In this document: positions 1 through 9,025 of the stretch, piece after piece | Layout of the letters: each line of letters starts with the position of its first letter | Numbering within the stretch: position 1 is the stretch's first letter | NCBI GenBank assembly: GCA_022448585.1 | Contig: JAKVCN010000014.1 | Span: 1-43,087, forward strand | DNA: 43,087 bases | Source: Puniceicoccaceae bacterium | GTDB lineage: Bacteria; Verrucomicrobiota; Verrucomicrobiia; Opitutales; Coraliomargaritaceae | Direction: 5' to 3' | The notes under the pieces: generated by a model | The model's database searches: none | What the model was told of the DNA's origin: nothing | What the model saw: only the letters and a program-made list of their open reading frames with translations | Translations under genes and position numbers: made by a program

Positions 1-123
1 AACTTTTTTCACGAGCGGGCAGTGATAGCGAACCTTTGCCCACGTAACAAGCTAGAATTAATCACAATATAAAAGCTCCACTCCCTAGTTGAAACTTTTC
101 TAAACAACTACAAAGCTTACATT
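1..123. other. window edge, unassigned leader
   Basis: No gene can be supported here. Plus frame 1 is open from the edge to a TAA at 70-72 and could be the last 23 codons of an upstream gene, but these residues match nothing I recognise. The stretch before the ygfZ ATG at 124 shows no Shine-Dalgarno sequence. A TTGAAA hexamer at 89-94 lacks a properly spaced -10 partner. Confidence 0.3.
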
Positions 124-1047
124 ATGCATACAGTACAGGCATATTACTACTCTTTAGGTGCTCGCTTGCTCGTGACAGGAGAAGATGCGTCCGATTTTTT
201 ACAGAGCCAGTTCAGCCAAGATCTACGCAATTTTGAGACCGGTCAATGCACGTACGGATTATGGCTAGACGTCAAAGGCAAGGTTATTGCGGATAGTTGG
301 GTTCTTTGCGAAGATATAGAGCGCTTTTGGATCTTCAGTGAGCACTGCTCGGCGAATACACTCCAAGACAAGTTAGAGCGGCACATTATTGCCGATGATG
401 TCTGTATCGAAGTCTGTCCGTCAGCACCTGCTTGTAGCGTAATTGGAGTAGATGCAACTACGCTGCTCGAGATCAGTCCCAAGCATGGTACCTTTGTGCG
501 TGGGCAGGATTGCATTATTTTTTGCGGGCGCCGCTCATTAGTGCCTAGTTACGAGATAGTATTCGAAGATACCAATGCTTTCGATACTTTTGAGGAACAT
601 TTGCAAAATACCAAGGGCGTGCTCCCTGCCAAGGATTCCTGGATACAACAACAGCGCATAGCAGCAGGAATTCCCCTAGTGCCGCAAGAAATTGGTACGG
701 CAGACTTGCCCGGTGAGGGCGGCTTTATTGAGGATGCTGTGTCACTGACGAAGGGGTGTTATCTAGGTCAAGAAGTCGTTGCTCGCATGCATAACCTCGG
801 AAAGGCGCGGCGTTCCTTATATCGAGTGCAGGGTAGTGGAAAGGCGCCAGAATGTCCGCAAGTACTTAGCACAGAAGCCGGAAAGGTAGCTGGTGAACTA
901 CGCTCAGCATTTAATTTAGCCGATGGTTGGCAAGGCGTCGCGCTTATGAAGTTACTACACCTTCAAACTAACACATCAATTTTTACTCAACTTGGTGCGC
1001 TAGAAATCATGCGTCCACTGCGGGATATTATCGATGCAAGCAAGTGA
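124..1047 (+). CDS. ygfZ: YgfZ/GcvT-like folate-binding protein
   Basis: A 307-residue member of the YgfZ family, tetrahydrofolate-binding proteins related to the T protein of glycine cleavage that help assemble or repair certain iron-sulfur enzymes in the cytoplasm. The hallmark motif K-G-C-Y-x-G-Q-E is at residues 210-217, with the conserved cysteine at 212. The N-terminal part (GEDASDFLQSQFSQDL, about residues 20-35) matches the family's folate-binding fold, and length is normal. The ATG at 124 has no Shine-Dalgarno sequence. The stop overlaps the start of a 71-codon ORF by 14 nt, suggesting translational coupling. The assignment is firm at family level. The precise client enzymes cannot be read from the sequence. 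Confidence 0.88.
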   Translation: MHTVQAYYYSLGARLLVTGEDASDFLQSQFSQDLRNFETGQCTYGLWLDVKGKVIADSWVLCEDIERFWIFSEHCSANTLQDKLERHIIADDVCIEVCPSAPACSVIGVDATTLLEISPKHGTFVRGQDCIIFCGRRSLVPSYEIVFEDTNAFDTFEEHLQNTKGVLPAKDSWIQQQRIAAGIPLVPQEIGTADLPGEGGFIEDAVSLTKGCYLGQEVVARMHNLGKARRSLYRVQGSGKAPECPQVLSTEAGKVAGELRSAFNLADGWQGVALMKLLHLQTNTSIFTQLGALEIMRPLRDIIDASK

Positions 1048-1249
1048 AAAAGATTTGGTCCAAGTAACTGCTCTTTTTGAGCAGTTGGGAGCACAAACAG
1101 AGCAGGCTTCGGTTCTTGCGAAGCAACTTTTAAAGCGCGCTGAGCAGCTCTCAATAGAGCGAAAAATATCGCTAGTAGAGTCAACTGACTCATTGCTGAG
1201 GCAAGTAATACGTGCGCGGCAAGGTCTGCCTCCAGAAGTGGAGTCTTGA
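1034..1249 (+). CDS. small hypothetical protein, 71 aa
   Basis: I do not recognise this ORF. It encodes 71 residues, predicted largely helical and charged, with alternating Leu/Ala and Glu/Gln/Lys positions through about residues 5-60 that could form a helical hairpin or short coiled coil. It has no signal peptide, membrane segment or cysteine. Reasons to believe it: an ATG start, a 14-nt overlap with the end of ygfZ in the same direction, and an end just before the putative HU promoter. It superficially resembles small helical proteins such as exonuclease VII small subunit, but it lacks that family's recognisable motif. It could still be a chance ORF. Confidence 0.55.
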   Translation: MQASEKDLVQVTALFEQLGAQTEQASVLAKQLLKRAEQLSIERKISLVESTDSLLRQVIRARQGLPPEVES

Positions 1250-1275
1250 TCGCAAGTCATAAATAAGGCTACAAT
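1246..1275 (+). promoter_or_regulatory. putative sigma-70-type promoter of the HU gene
   Basis: TTGATC at 1246-1251 and TACAAT at 1270-1275 are separated by 18 nt. Both resemble the -35 and -10 consensus. Transcription would start near 1282 and leave a leader of about 106 nt before the HU ATG. The -35 hexamer overlaps the stop codon (1247-1249) of the preceding small ORF. A second TTGACG at 1310-1315 has only a poorly spaced TATAAG (20 nt) and is less convincing. Confidence 0.45.
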
Positions 1276-1387
1276 GCCTAATTAATAGAGGATTGTGGGC
1301 AATTTATGTTTGACGCTCCAATATCAAGACCTTCTTATAAGGACGACTAATCTGTCACATAACCTCAACAATAAAAATAATACATTT

Positions 1388-1666
1388 ATGAACAAAGCAG
1401 AACTCGTTGCCGAAGTGCAAGCATCCCTAGGATCCGATACATCTAAAGCTGCCGCTGAGCGTGCTCTTGAAGCCGTACTTGAAGGCATCAAAAAGGGTAT
1501 CAGTGGTGGATCGAACAGTGTCCAATTAATTGGCTTCGGTACTTTCTCCGTTTCTAACCGTGCTGCTCGTGATGGTATCAACCCGCAAACAGGCGAAAAG
1601 ATCAGAATACAAGCTTCTAAAGCTGTTAAGTTTAAAGCAGGTGCAGGACTAAAGGCTGTTCTTTAA
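1388..1666 (+). CDS. HU/IHF-family DNA-binding protein
   Basis: A 92-residue nucleoid-associated protein of the HU/IHF family, which forms dimers that bend DNA. The N-terminal helices begin [10 protein letters not shown]. The core contains the conserved G-F-G-T-F turn and the DNA-binding arm around [10 protein letters not shown], with the family-typical K-A-V-K-F-K-A-G ending. The reading frame is open to a GTG/TTG-type start at 1295, but homology begins at the ATG at 1388, giving normal HU length, so I chose that start. No Shine-Dalgarno sequence precedes it. A terminator follows directly, so this is probably a monocistronic, highly expressed gene. HU versus IHF subunit cannot be decided. 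Confidence 0.92.
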   Translation: MNKAELVAEVQASLGSDTSKAAAERALEAVLEGIKKGISGGSNSVQLIGFGTFSVSNRAARDGINPQTGEKIRIQASKAVKFKAGAGLKAVL

Positions 1667-1702
1667 AGGACAGATTGTTTCTGAAAATCTATTTTCTAAC
1701 TA

Positions 1703-1730
1703 AGCTCGCAGCTTGTCTGCGGGCTTTTTT
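1703..1730 (+). terminator. intrinsic terminator of the HU gene
   Basis: A nine-pair stem (1703-1711 with 1717-1725, including one G-U pair) with the 5-nt loop CTTGT is followed by a run of T to 1730. It lies 36 nt after the HU stop and separates it from leuC. Confidence 0.85.
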
Positions 1731-1851
1731 ATGCTTAAATTACAATTGTTTGATGCACAGTTATTTTTTGATTCACACTTGCCACAACGGACAAAGCTTT
1801 TCTTATTGAGACACTTTTGAGATTGGTCATCACTCAATTAGGAATACGATA

Positions 1852-3282
1852 ATGAGCAAAAGTTTATTTCAGAAGGTATGGGATGCGCACACGGTTCGCA
1901 CTTTAGCGAACGGTCAGACGCAGCTATTAATTGGCACGCACTTGATCCATGAAGTGACGAGTCCGCAGGCCTTTGGCATGCTCCGTGACAAGGGGTTGAG
2001 GGTTCAATATCCTCATCGAACCTACGCGACCGTGGACCACATTGTTCCAACTAATGAAGCTTTAGAACCTTACAGTGATCCACTTGCTCAAGGAATGATC
2101 GAAGAACTGCGCAAAAATTGCGCGGAAAACAATATTACCTTTTTTGACACGAATACAGGAAAACAAGGTGTTGTACATATTGTAGGTCCCGAGCAGGGTA
2201 TCACTCAGCCAGGCACTACTATAGCATGTGGAGATTCTCACACTGCTACACATGGTGCATTTGGAGCGATTGCTTTTGGTATAGGAACAAGCCAAGTACG
2301 CGATGTGCTAGCTACCCAAACCATTGCTCTTGGTGAGTTAAAAGTACGCCGTATTAACGTGGAAGGAAAACTGCGACCGGGAGTGTATGCAAAAGATGTA
2401 ATTCTACATATCATACGATTATTAGGTACGCAGGGAGGTACGGGTTTTGCGTATGAATATGGCGGCTCGACTTTTGATGCGATGACCATGGAAGAGCGCA
2501 TGACCGTATGTAATATGTCCATTGAGGGCGGTGCTCGAGTGGGATATGTTAATCCAGATGCAACGACTTATGACTATCTAAAAGGGCGCCCCTATTCACC
2601 TACTGGTAAAGCATGGGAAGCGGCAGTTGCAGATTGGCAATCATATGCTTCCGATCCGGATTGCTCCTATGATGATGTTGTTACTATTTCTACCGATGAT
2701 ATTGAGCCAACGGTTACTTGGGGGATAACACCGAGCCAGGGAGTTGGTATCAATGAAATGATTCCAGCTATCAATGAGGGCGCAACGGAGTCGGAACGTG
2801 AATCCATTGAAGAGGCTCTTGAGTACATGAAATTCGAAGGTGGCTCTGCATTGAGAGGTAAAAAGATTGATGTTGCTTTTATTGGTTCTTGTACTAACGG
2901 CCGTCTTTCAGATCTAAAGGAGGTCGCTCACTACATTAAAGGCCATCGAGTGGCTGACAATGTACAAGCAATCGTTGTGCCCGGGTCTCAAGTGGTCGCT
3001 CAAATTGCGAAGCAATTAGGTCTGGACACAATATTTACTGATGCTGGCTTTGAGTGGCGTGGAGCAGGTTGCTCGATGTGCTTAGCAATGAATCCAGACA
3101 AACTTATGGGAGATCAACTGTGCGCAAGTTCGTCCAATCGTAATTTTAAAGGTCGTCAAGGTTCACCTACAGGTCGTACTATGCTCATGAGTCCGTTAAT
3201 GGTAGCGGCGGCTGCAATTAAAGGTGAGGTCACTGACGCGCGCGAAATATTCAGTGTTCAGGTAGAAGTAGCTACCGCTTAG
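1852..3282 (+). CDS. leuC: 3-isopropylmalate dehydratase, large subunit
   Basis: A 476-residue catalytic subunit of isopropylmalate isomerase, which interconverts 2- and 3-isopropylmalate in leucine biosynthesis. The three [4Fe-4S] ligands are visible as C347 (in GSCTNGR), C407 and C410 (in GCSMC). The substrate-region motif [15 protein letters not shown] lies near residues 125-139. Length is typical. An AGGA at 1840-1843 lies 8 nt before the ATG, one of the few recognisable ribosome-binding sites here. leuD follows after 37 nt and supplies the partner subunit. The LeuC/LeuD pairing argues for isopropylmalate rather than homoaconitate as substrate. leuA and leuB are not in the window. Confidence 0.97.
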   Translation: MSKSLFQKVWDAHTVRTLANGQTQLLIGTHLIHEVTSPQAFGMLRDKGLRVQYPHRTYATVDHIVPTNEALEPYSDPLAQGMIEELRKNCAENNITFFDTNTGKQGVVHIVGPEQGITQPGTTIACGDSHTATHGAFGAIAFGIGTSQVRDVLATQTIALGELKVRRINVEGKLRPGVYAKDVILHIIRLLGTQGGTGFAYEYGGSTFDAMTMEERMTVCNMSIEGGARVGYVNPDATTYDYLKGRPYSPTGKAWEAAVADWQSYASDPDCSYDDVVTISTDDIEPTVTWGITPSQGVGINEMIPAINEGATESERESIEEALEYMKFEGGSALRGKKIDVAFIGSCTNGRLSDLKEVAHYIKGHRVADNVQAIVVPGSQVVAQIAKQLGLDTIFTDAGFEWRGAGCSMCLAMNPDKLMGDQLCASSSNRNFKGRQGSPTGRTMLMSPLMVAAAAIKGEVTDAREIFSVQVEVATA

Positions 3283-3319
3283 ATTTTATTACTTTTATAA
3301 TTTCCAATGATACAAAACT

Positions 3320-3922
3320 ATGTCTGCTGATCCGATTATCAAAGTAACAGGTCGAGGTGTTTTTGTTCCTGGTGATGATGTGGACACCGACCGCATTATT
3401 CCAGCGCGATTTATGAAGTGTATCACCTTTGATGGACTCGGAGAGTATCTCTTTTACGATGTGCGCAAGGATGAAAATGGCGATGATAAGATTCACAACT
3501 TAAATGATAGTCGTTTTACTGGAGCTAATATTATGGTGAGCGGTAATAACTTCGGTTGTGGCAGTTCCCGTGAGCATGCCCCTCAAGCGATATTACGTGC
3601 CGGATATAGTGCTATTATTGCTGGTAGCTTTGCTGAGATATTTTTTGGTAACTCGACTAATCTAGGAGTCGTTTGTGTAACTGCTAGTGCCCAGGATCGT
3701 CAGATAATTGCAAACAAGATCGAAGCGGATCCGCAAGTAGAGGTGACGATCAATATTGAAGAATGCAAAATATCAGTGGGTGATACTTCATTTGAATGTT
3801 CAATAAAATCCAATGCCCGCGATAGTTTATTAAGTGGTCATTTTGACCCTCTCAATGAGCTGCTTTCTGGCGCTGATTCTGTGGCTATCGTCGCAAATAA
3901 ATTGCCTTACATGCAGGTTTAA
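3320..3922 (+). CDS. leuD: 3-isopropylmalate dehydratase, small subunit
   Basis: The 200-residue small (swivel) subunit that completes the LeuCD enzyme. Family features are the N-terminal DDVDTDRIIPARFMK stretch (about residues 18-32), the central GNNFGCGSSREHAPQAI motif (about residues 72-88) and the following AGSFAEIFFGNSTNLG. The length is normal for bacterial LeuD. The ATG at 3320 has no clear Shine-Dalgarno sequence. The gene is 37 nt after leuC, so the two are probably co-transcribed. No terminator was seen after it, so read-through into the exbB-like gene 81 nt downstream is possible. Confidence 0.96.
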   Translation: MSADPIIKVTGRGVFVPGDDVDTDRIIPARFMKCITFDGLGEYLFYDVRKDENGDDKIHNLNDSRFTGANIMVSGNNFGCGSSREHAPQAILRAGYSAIIAGSFAEIFFGNSTNLGVVCVTASAQDRQIIANKIEADPQVEVTINIEECKISVGDTSFECSIKSNARDSLLSGHFDPLNELLSGADSVAIVANKLPYMQV

Positions 3923-4003
3923 TTATCTAACTGATTGAGTAGAAAATTTTCTTCCAAATCGACTATATACTAGTGAGCCTTAAGCTTTTTTAGATACTTT
4001 TTT

Positions 4004-4585
4004 ATGATCGAAGTTCTGAATAATATCGGACTATTTTTTTATCCGCTCGCAGCTTGCTCGTTAGTTGCGATAACAATCACATTGGAGCGAATTTGGATGT
4101 TACGACAGTCTCGGGTATTACCGATGCACGTATTGGATGTATTCATTTCCGGCAATATCGAGAAATTGGACGCGGATTTGGATACAGTTAGTGGACGTAT
4201 TGTTAGTTTCTATAAGGAGCGCACAACTGAACCAGATGCGCTCAAGGCTTATGCTAGACTGGAGGTGAGTCGATTACAGAGGGGTCTTTTTCTCCTTGAG
4301 GTTGTTATTGGTGCTGCGCCCTTACTTGGACTGCTCGGTACTGTCATCGGTTTAACTCAAGTTTTTGGTGGTTTTTCCGTGGATACAGGCTTACCCGATA
4401 CGAGTACTTTTATTCAAGGAATAGCGCTTGCACTAAATACGACAATAGCGGGAATAGCTATAGCGATCCCATCGCTTGCAGTACATGCTTATTTACTTCG
4501 TAAAATAGAAGCTTTAGCCGCTCAGCTCAGCGTCGCGCTTGAATGTTTATTAAAGCATTCAGACGTACAGAGTACTGTAGAATGA
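4004..4585 (+). CDS. exbB: MotA/TolQ/ExbB proton channel family protein
   Basis: A 193-residue inner-membrane protein of the ExbB/TolQ family, which with ExbD forms the proton-driven motor that energises TonB or Tol systems. Three hydrophobic segments lie at about residues 9-28, 97-119 and 138-163. The second and third carry the family pattern (GAAPLLGLLGTVIGL and GIALALNTTIAGIAIAIP). The cytoplasmic loop between segments 1 and 2 is short, so this is a compact member. The next gene (exbD-like) starts inside its stop codon (ATGA overlap), so the two are translationally coupled. No tonB lies next to it. A second, longer copy is at 12546. Confidence 0.9.
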   Translation: MIEVLNNIGLFFYPLAACSLVAITITLERIWMLRQSRVLPMHVLDVFISGNIEKLDADLDTVSGRIVSFYKERTTEPDALKAYARLEVSRLQRGLFLLEVVIGAAPLLGLLGTVIGLTQVFGGFSVDTGLPDTSTFIQGIALALNTTIAGIAIAIPSLAVHAYLLRKIEALAAQLSVALECLLKHSDVQSTVE

Positions 4586-4977
4586 GCTTAATTGTTCAGA
4601 GACCTCGCTCCCCTGCGATTAATATAGTGCCACTAGTTGATGTTCTTACGGTTTTGCTATTCTTTTTTCTAGTTACCATGCAATTTAAACAAGTGAGTGC
4701 TCTAAATATTACTGCTCCCAAAATTGAATCTGCTGGAGAAAATGCTATTACAGAACAAATAGTTATAGCGGTAAGTCCGGAGGGTGCACTGTATTTAAAC
4801 GACCGCGAAGTTGATCCTAAGCAATTAGAGGTCGCGATACAATTAGCAGGACAAGCAACTCCTGATTTACCAATTCTTCTTTTGGCAGACGAAGACGCAG
4901 CACTAAAATACATTACTGAGGTAATGGACATCTGCCGAAATAATCGTATGAATAAGATCCGTTTGCAGTCGCGCTAG
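4582..4977 (+). CDS. exbD: ExbD/TolR-family biopolymer transport protein
   Basis: A 131-residue ExbD/TolR protein: a short cytoplasmic N-terminus, one membrane helix (about residues 17-35) beginning with the conserved aspartate D20 in [16 protein letters not shown], and a periplasmic domain. The aspartate is the proton-pathway residue of the family. The frame extends upstream to 4543, but the ATG at 4582 overlaps the upstream stop by 4 nt and gives the usual N-terminus. The stop TAG shares the palindrome CTAG (4974-4977) with the stop of the convergent SIS gene. It works with the preceding ExbB-like protein. The target it energises is unknown. Confidence 0.88.
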   Translation: MSLIVQRPRSPAINIVPLVDVLTVLLFFFLVTMQFKQVSALNITAPKIESAGENAITEQIVIAVSPEGALYLNDREVDPKQLEVAIQLAGQATPDLPILLLADEDAALKYITEVMDICRNNRMNKIRLQSR

Positions 4978-5699
4978 ATAGGCCTGCGTATGCGGTTTCG
5001 GTATTTTAGTGCGATAGATTCATTGTGGGATGCGCCTTCATCAGTGTTTTGACTCACATAAGTAGGGGGGGTGATTCCCATTTCAATTAGCTTTTCGATA
5101 ATTTCCATGGATAAAAGATTGAGTAAAAGCGCGCCGCTCATTGTCGAAGTCGGCCCAACTTTATAATCAAAACCAGCTGCTTTAATCGCAGCATCTCCAG
5201 GTATTCCTCCATTATCGAGAACTAGATCAGCGAGTTCATAAAGCTTTTTACCAGAGGGATGGCGCGAAGTAGTTTTTTTTGACATCTCTAGTGAAGTCAT
5301 AGCAATCACTTGCATACCAGCAGCTTTAGCTTCTATCGCAACTTCTATTGGAGCGGCGTTACGCCCCGAATTTGAAATGACCAAGACTACATCACTTGCT
5401 TGCACTTCATATTGGTATACATAACGTTGAAAAAGTCGTGCGCCATAGCCAAGTATCTGCTCTGGCCATCCATCAGCTGGATCATAGATACTACTAACTG
5501 GGACAAGGCCACCGGCTCGGCGTTCGATTTCTGAAGCAAGAATTTGAGAGTGCCCGCTACCAAAAGTATGAAGTACTCCATCCGCTGCGATAGACTTAGC
5601 GATTCTTTTACCTGCCTCTTTTAAGGTCTCCGCATTGTCCGCGAATACCTTGTCCTGCATTGCACTAGAAACATCAAAAAACTTTTGGGAAAGTGTCAT
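4974..5699 (-). CDS. SIS-domain sugar-phosphate-binding protein (UPF0309-like)
   Basis: A 241-residue SIS (sugar isomerase) domain protein. [18 protein letters not shown] (about residues 47-64) and [18 protein letters not shown] (about residues 108-125) are the phosphosugar-binding loops typical of SIS folds. The long helical N-terminus and the [13 protein letters not shown] segment match the UPF0309 branch. Proteins of this branch bind or isomerise phosphorylated amino sugars, but the substrate is not established, so I give no gene symbol. It ends on the same CTAG as the convergent exbD. The upstream AEC transporter gene on the same strand ends 60 nt away. Start ATG, no Shine-Dalgarno sequence. 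Confidence 0.8.
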   Translation of the reverse strand: MTLSQKFFDVSSAMQDKVFADNAETLKEAGKRIAKSIAADGVLHTFGSGHSQILASEIERRAGGLVPVSSIYDPADGWPEQILGYGARLFQRYVYQYEVQASDVVLVISNSGRNAAPIEVAIEAKAAGMQVIAMTSLEMSKKTTSRHPSGKKLYELADLVLDNGGIPGDAAIKAAGFDYKVGPTSTMSGALLLNLLSMEIIEKLIEMGITPPTYVSQNTDEGASHNESIALKYRNRIRRPI

Positions 5700-5759
5700 T
5701 GTATTAAGAATTTTTTTACAAGTATAAAATTAGACTGTGTAATGTTGTGCGAGTTAGTA

Positions 5760-6710
5760 CTAATTGCCAAGTAACTGTAAGCCAAAGTTAATCCAGATAG
5801 GAATACTTATACAACTCACCAAAGTAGTGCCCAGTGCCACTTGAATAGCTATCAGTGCAACTCCATTATAATGGCGCGCTAAAAGAATAGGGAAGACACC
5901 ACACGGCATTGCTGCTTGTACAATGATGACTTTTTTGAGCTCTGCCGAGATGGGTAACAGAAAGGCAGCAGTGAGCATTAATATTGGAATGATAGCTAAT
6001 CGCAGCGCACAGGCAACTGCAGGTATTCGAATCTGACCGAGTAGACTATTTTTACCCACGAGATCCGCAAAGGTAGCTCCAATTAAAATGAGTCCAAGTG
6101 GAATCGTACACTGGCCTAGTTGCTGCAGAGAAGAATCTATAAAGCTAGGAAGGAGCTGCCCAATACCGAAAATATTTGCCGGAACTGCTATGCAAATAGC
6201 CATAACAGGACCATTAAAAATACGTTTAGCTAGTGGTTTATTCTCCTTGCCACCTAAGATGTATCCAACTCCCACGATCCACATCGCAGCTTCGATCCCT
6301 ACGTTATAAACGAGTAATACGCCAATAGTTTCACGGTCGAATAGTAATGTAGCAATCGGTATCGCGAAGTATGCATAGTTGTAGATTCCACTGCTGAAAC
6401 TAAAAGTGCGACATTCTTGTTTCGAACTTAAGTTCAGCTTTTTAGCCACCAGACCTGCAAGCGAAAATCCAATTATAACACTTATAAAGCCAAATAGAGG
6501 TGGTACCAAAATATTAGTCGCTTGGCGCAGCGCATCATTATTAAGAATAAAGCTAAAAATTAAGCATGGATAAAGTATATTGACGATCAGTGTCATTATA
6601 CTTCGGTCGGCAACTTCATTAATCCATCCAAGTCTACGTGCTAGATAACCGGTGCAGATAATCGCAAGAATTGGTAGTAATGCGTGTATCACAATGTATG
6701 TAGTTTGCAT
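5760..6710 (-). CDS. AEC-family (auxin efflux carrier-like) transporter
   Basis: A 316-residue integral membrane protein with about ten hydrophobic segments, matching the AEC family of secondary transporters, whose bacterial members move small carboxylates such as malate or malonate. Typical features are the N-terminal IVIHALLPILAIICTGYLARRLGWI, the half-way break in the hydrophobic pattern around residues 155-175, and a proline-glycine-rich final part (AAMPCGVFPILLARHYN). It lies between the SIS gene (60 nt downstream) and ilvA (59 nt upstream), all on the minus strand. Substrate cannot be assigned. Start ATG without a Shine-Dalgarno sequence. Confidence 0.85.
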   Translation of the reverse strand: MQTTYIVIHALLPILAIICTGYLARRLGWINEVADRSIMTLIVNILYPCLIFSFILNNDALRQATNILVPPLFGFISVIIGFSLAGLVAKKLNLSSKQECRTFSFSSGIYNYAYFAIPIATLLFDRETIGVLLVYNVGIEAAMWIVGVGYILGGKENKPLAKRIFNGPVMAICIAVPANIFGIGQLLPSFIDSSLQQLGQCTIPLGLILIGATFADLVGKNSLLGQIRIPAVACALRLAIIPILMLTAAFLLPISAELKKVIIVQAAMPCGVFPILLARHYNGVALIAIQVALGTTLVSCISIPIWINFGLQLLGN

Positions 6711-6768
6711 ATTATGGATACGTTTTAGTGGTTACCTAGCTATAGCTAAATCAATGCTTTGTTTGCGG

Positions 6769-8289
6769 TTAAATGATGCGCTTTAGTACGTCATCATTAA
6801 CTTGGGCGTACGTTCGGTAGGCATGCGCGGCAGATTGTAGTACTTTAGGAAATTGTTTCTGCGAGGCTTTATCTGGAAATTCAAAGCCTAAAAGAGCACG
6901 CCCCACACGCTCCCCAGAGTACTCATAATTAAAATAACATAGATTCGCATGGGGGCTTACAGCCCGTAGAAATTCTGCAAGTGCGCCTGCTCGCTCATGA
7001 AATTCTAGAGATATAAAAGCTGGATGCTGTAGCAGTTTGGCTTCATAGTTTATTAAGCGAAATCCTACATCACTATCTGAAGTAACTTCTATCGATGTAT
7101 AGTCGCTACTTAGTAAAGCTTCACTGAGTACTTCAAATTGTTGAGGGTTGACGTCAAAGCCAATTACAGGATGCGCCTGCTCATTGTCGGTTTTACCATA
7201 CTGAAAATCGACGATGTTTACAGATTCTGGTAACGACTCTAACAGTGTGTGCATCGCACCAGCTTGTTCTGCAATAGAGATGCGCAAGTAGCGCCGCCTA
7301 GAAGCGCCGACAGCTGCTCGCCGGGCGACACTTGCAAGTTGTTCAAAGTCGATATTTGCGCCGCACAATATCGATAAAGCGCGCTTGTTTTTTAATTGGT
7401 TCTGCCGCTGCAATATTGCCGCTATTCCCATAGCTCCCGATGGCTCAGGAATACAGCGCAACTGTTCCCATGAAAATTGGATTGCAGCACAGACTTCGTC
7501 GTTACTCACAGTCATCCATTCGTCGATTACTTCCTTACAGATTGAATATGTGCGATCGCCGACTCGGCGCACAGCAGTACCATCACAGAAAATATCAACT
7601 TTCGCTAGTGTTACTGGTTGTCCAGCTTGCATCGCTGCTGCCATGGATGCCTGTCCTTCTCCTTCAACGCCTACTATATGCATATTAGGATAGTTGAGTT
7701 TTAGCCATGTTGCAGCTGCTGCTGCAAGTCCGCCACCTCCTACTTGTAAGAAGGCAACATCGAATGGTCCCTTTTCTGAAAGTACTATCTCGTCTGCTAG
7801 TGTGCCTTGTCCTGCCATGACATCAATCGAGTCGTAAGCATGGATATACGTCTTTTTGTATTTTTTTGCATCTACGAGGGCGGCTTTACAAGCAGCGTCG
7901 TAGGTGTCCCCTAACAGTAATATCTCAACTAAATCACCGCCATGTTTTTTAACCGCAACTTGTTTCATTTGAGGTGTTGCAAGGGGCATGTAAATGGTTG
8001 CCGTCGTGCCAAGTTTTTTTGCGGCTAGAGCGACTCCTTGTGCATGGTTGCCCGCGGATGCAGTCACGACTCCACGGGCTAATTGTTTAGGCGAAAGTTG
8101 CGCCATCGAGTTATAAGCACCTCGCCATTTATATGCATGTATTGGCGACAAGTCTTCTCTCTTCACATAGATAGTGGTATCCTCAAGTTGGATTGAATCG
8201 AGTGGGGTGCGCTTACCTACTGCGTAGATACGTTGACGGGCGAGGACAATTTCTTGGCGTAATTCGCGTCTAAGTGATTGGGATGGCAT
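6769..8289 (-). CDS. ilvA: threonine ammonia-lyase (threonine dehydratase), biosynthetic type
   Basis: A PLP enzyme that deaminates threonine to 2-oxobutanoate, the first step of isoleucine synthesis. The PLP lysine is K54 (in [10 protein letters not shown]). [17 protein letters not shown] and the glycine loop GGGGLAAA bind the cofactor. A C-terminal regulatory region (about residues 320-506) has two ACT-like halves ([19 protein letters not shown] and [18 protein letters not shown]), the site of isoleucine feedback in this family. The frame is open to 8343, but the ATG at 8289 preceded by an AGGTG-like site gives a 506-residue protein of normal length, so I chose it. Divergent from the methyltransferase gene. 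Confidence 0.95.
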   Translation of the reverse strand: MPSQSLRRELRQEIVLARQRIYAVGKRTPLDSIQLEDTTIYVKREDLSPIHAYKWRGAYNSMAQLSPKQLARGVVTASAGNHAQGVALAAKKLGTTATIYMPLATPQMKQVAVKKHGGDLVEILLLGDTYDAACKAALVDAKKYKKTYIHAYDSIDVMAGQGTLADEIVLSEKGPFDVAFLQVGGGGLAAAAATWLKLNYPNMHIVGVEGEGQASMAAAMQAGQPVTLAKVDIFCDGTAVRRVGDRTYSICKEVIDEWMTVSNDEVCAAIQFSWEQLRCIPEPSGAMGIAAILQRQNQLKNKRALSILCGANIDFEQLASVARRAAVGASRRRYLRISIAEQAGAMHTLLESLPESVNIVDFQYGKTDNEQAHPVIGFDVNPQQFEVLSEALLSSDYTSIEVTSDSDVGFRLINYEAKLLQHPAFISLEFHERAGALAEFLRAVSPHANLCYFNYEYSGERVGRALLGFEFPDKASQKQFPKVLQSAAHAYRTYAQVNDDVLKRII

Positions 8290-8415
8290 GCACCTACCAC
8301 AACTATTTTTCCTGTATTGCGCAATACCAAGGATGGCAGTCATTGTTCAACTATTCATCATTTTATACGATCAGGAGGTTGTCACTATCTGTTCGAGCAC
8401 TATTTTACTAAAATT

Positions 8416-9003
8416 ATGAAGGATTGGGATGCAGCATATAAAGAGGGACGGACTCCATGGGATAAAGGAAAAGCCGCGCCACCATTGGTAGAGTTCTTAT
8501 TAAGGCATACAATTAGTGGTCGGGTTTTAGTTCCTGGATCCGGTACTGGTCATGATGTTCGCCTTATTGCTGCGCAAGGAGCAGATGTTTTGGGTCTAGA
8601 CATATCGCCACGTGCTCATAGCGCTGCAATAAGTTTTAAGAACTTTGAAAATGCGAATTACCGCATTGGTGATTTCCTTCATTTATCAGATGATTTAAAA
8701 AATAAATTTGATTGGCTCGTAGAACATACTTGTCTGTGTGCAATAGACCCAGATCAACGTGCTAACTATGTGCAATCTGCCCGTTTAGCTATTAAAGTAG
8801 GAGGTCATCTTTTAGCTATTTTTTTTCGAGAGGTTCAAGCGTATGATGGAAGCGGTCCACCGCATCCTATTACTTCGGATGAAATCCAAACACTGTTTGC
8901 GGAAGGATTTGTCCAATTAAATTCATTTACTCCTAGTAAGCACTACGAAAGTCGACCACATGGTTGCGAAGAAGTCTATTTATTCCGTCGCTCTGATAGC
9001 TAG
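8416..9003 (+). CDS. TPMT-like SAM-dependent methyltransferase
   Basis: A 195-residue class I methyltransferase of the thiopurine S-methyltransferase (TPMT)-like group. MKDWDAAYKEGRTPWDKG is the family N-terminus, VLVPGSGTGHDVRLIAAQGADVLGLDIS contains motif I and the acidic ribose-binding residue, and CLCAIDPDQRANYVQSA follows as in TPMT-like proteins. Such enzymes methylate small thiol, selenol, tellurite or halide substrates. Which one cannot be told here. The frame stays open upstream to 8278, but homology begins at the ATG at 8416. No Shine-Dalgarno sequence. It is the only plus-strand gene between 5.0 and 12.5 kb and ends 22 nt from the convergent SRAP gene. Confidence 0.88.
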   Translation: MKDWDAAYKEGRTPWDKGKAAPPLVEFLLRHTISGRVLVPGSGTGHDVRLIAAQGADVLGLDISPRAHSAAISFKNFENANYRIGDFLHLSDDLKNKFDWLVEHTCLCAIDPDQRANYVQSARLAIKVGGHLLAIFFREVQAYDGSGPPHPITSDEIQTLFAEGFVQLNSFTPSKHYESRPHGCEEVYLFRRSDS

Positions 9004-9025
9004 TATCTAAAAAACTCTCCAGTAC

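Noticed and set aside
1295-1387. N-terminal extension of HU
   Set aside because: The extra 31 residues are not part of the HU fold and lie after the putative promoter; the ATG at 1388 fits the family.
4596-4931. 111-codon minus-strand frame inside exbD
   Set aside because: Fully covered by exbD; no recognisable motif.
8278-8415. N-terminal extension of the TPMT-like methyltransferase
   Set aside because: The extra residues show no family similarity and overlap the ilvA start region; the ATG at 8416 fits.
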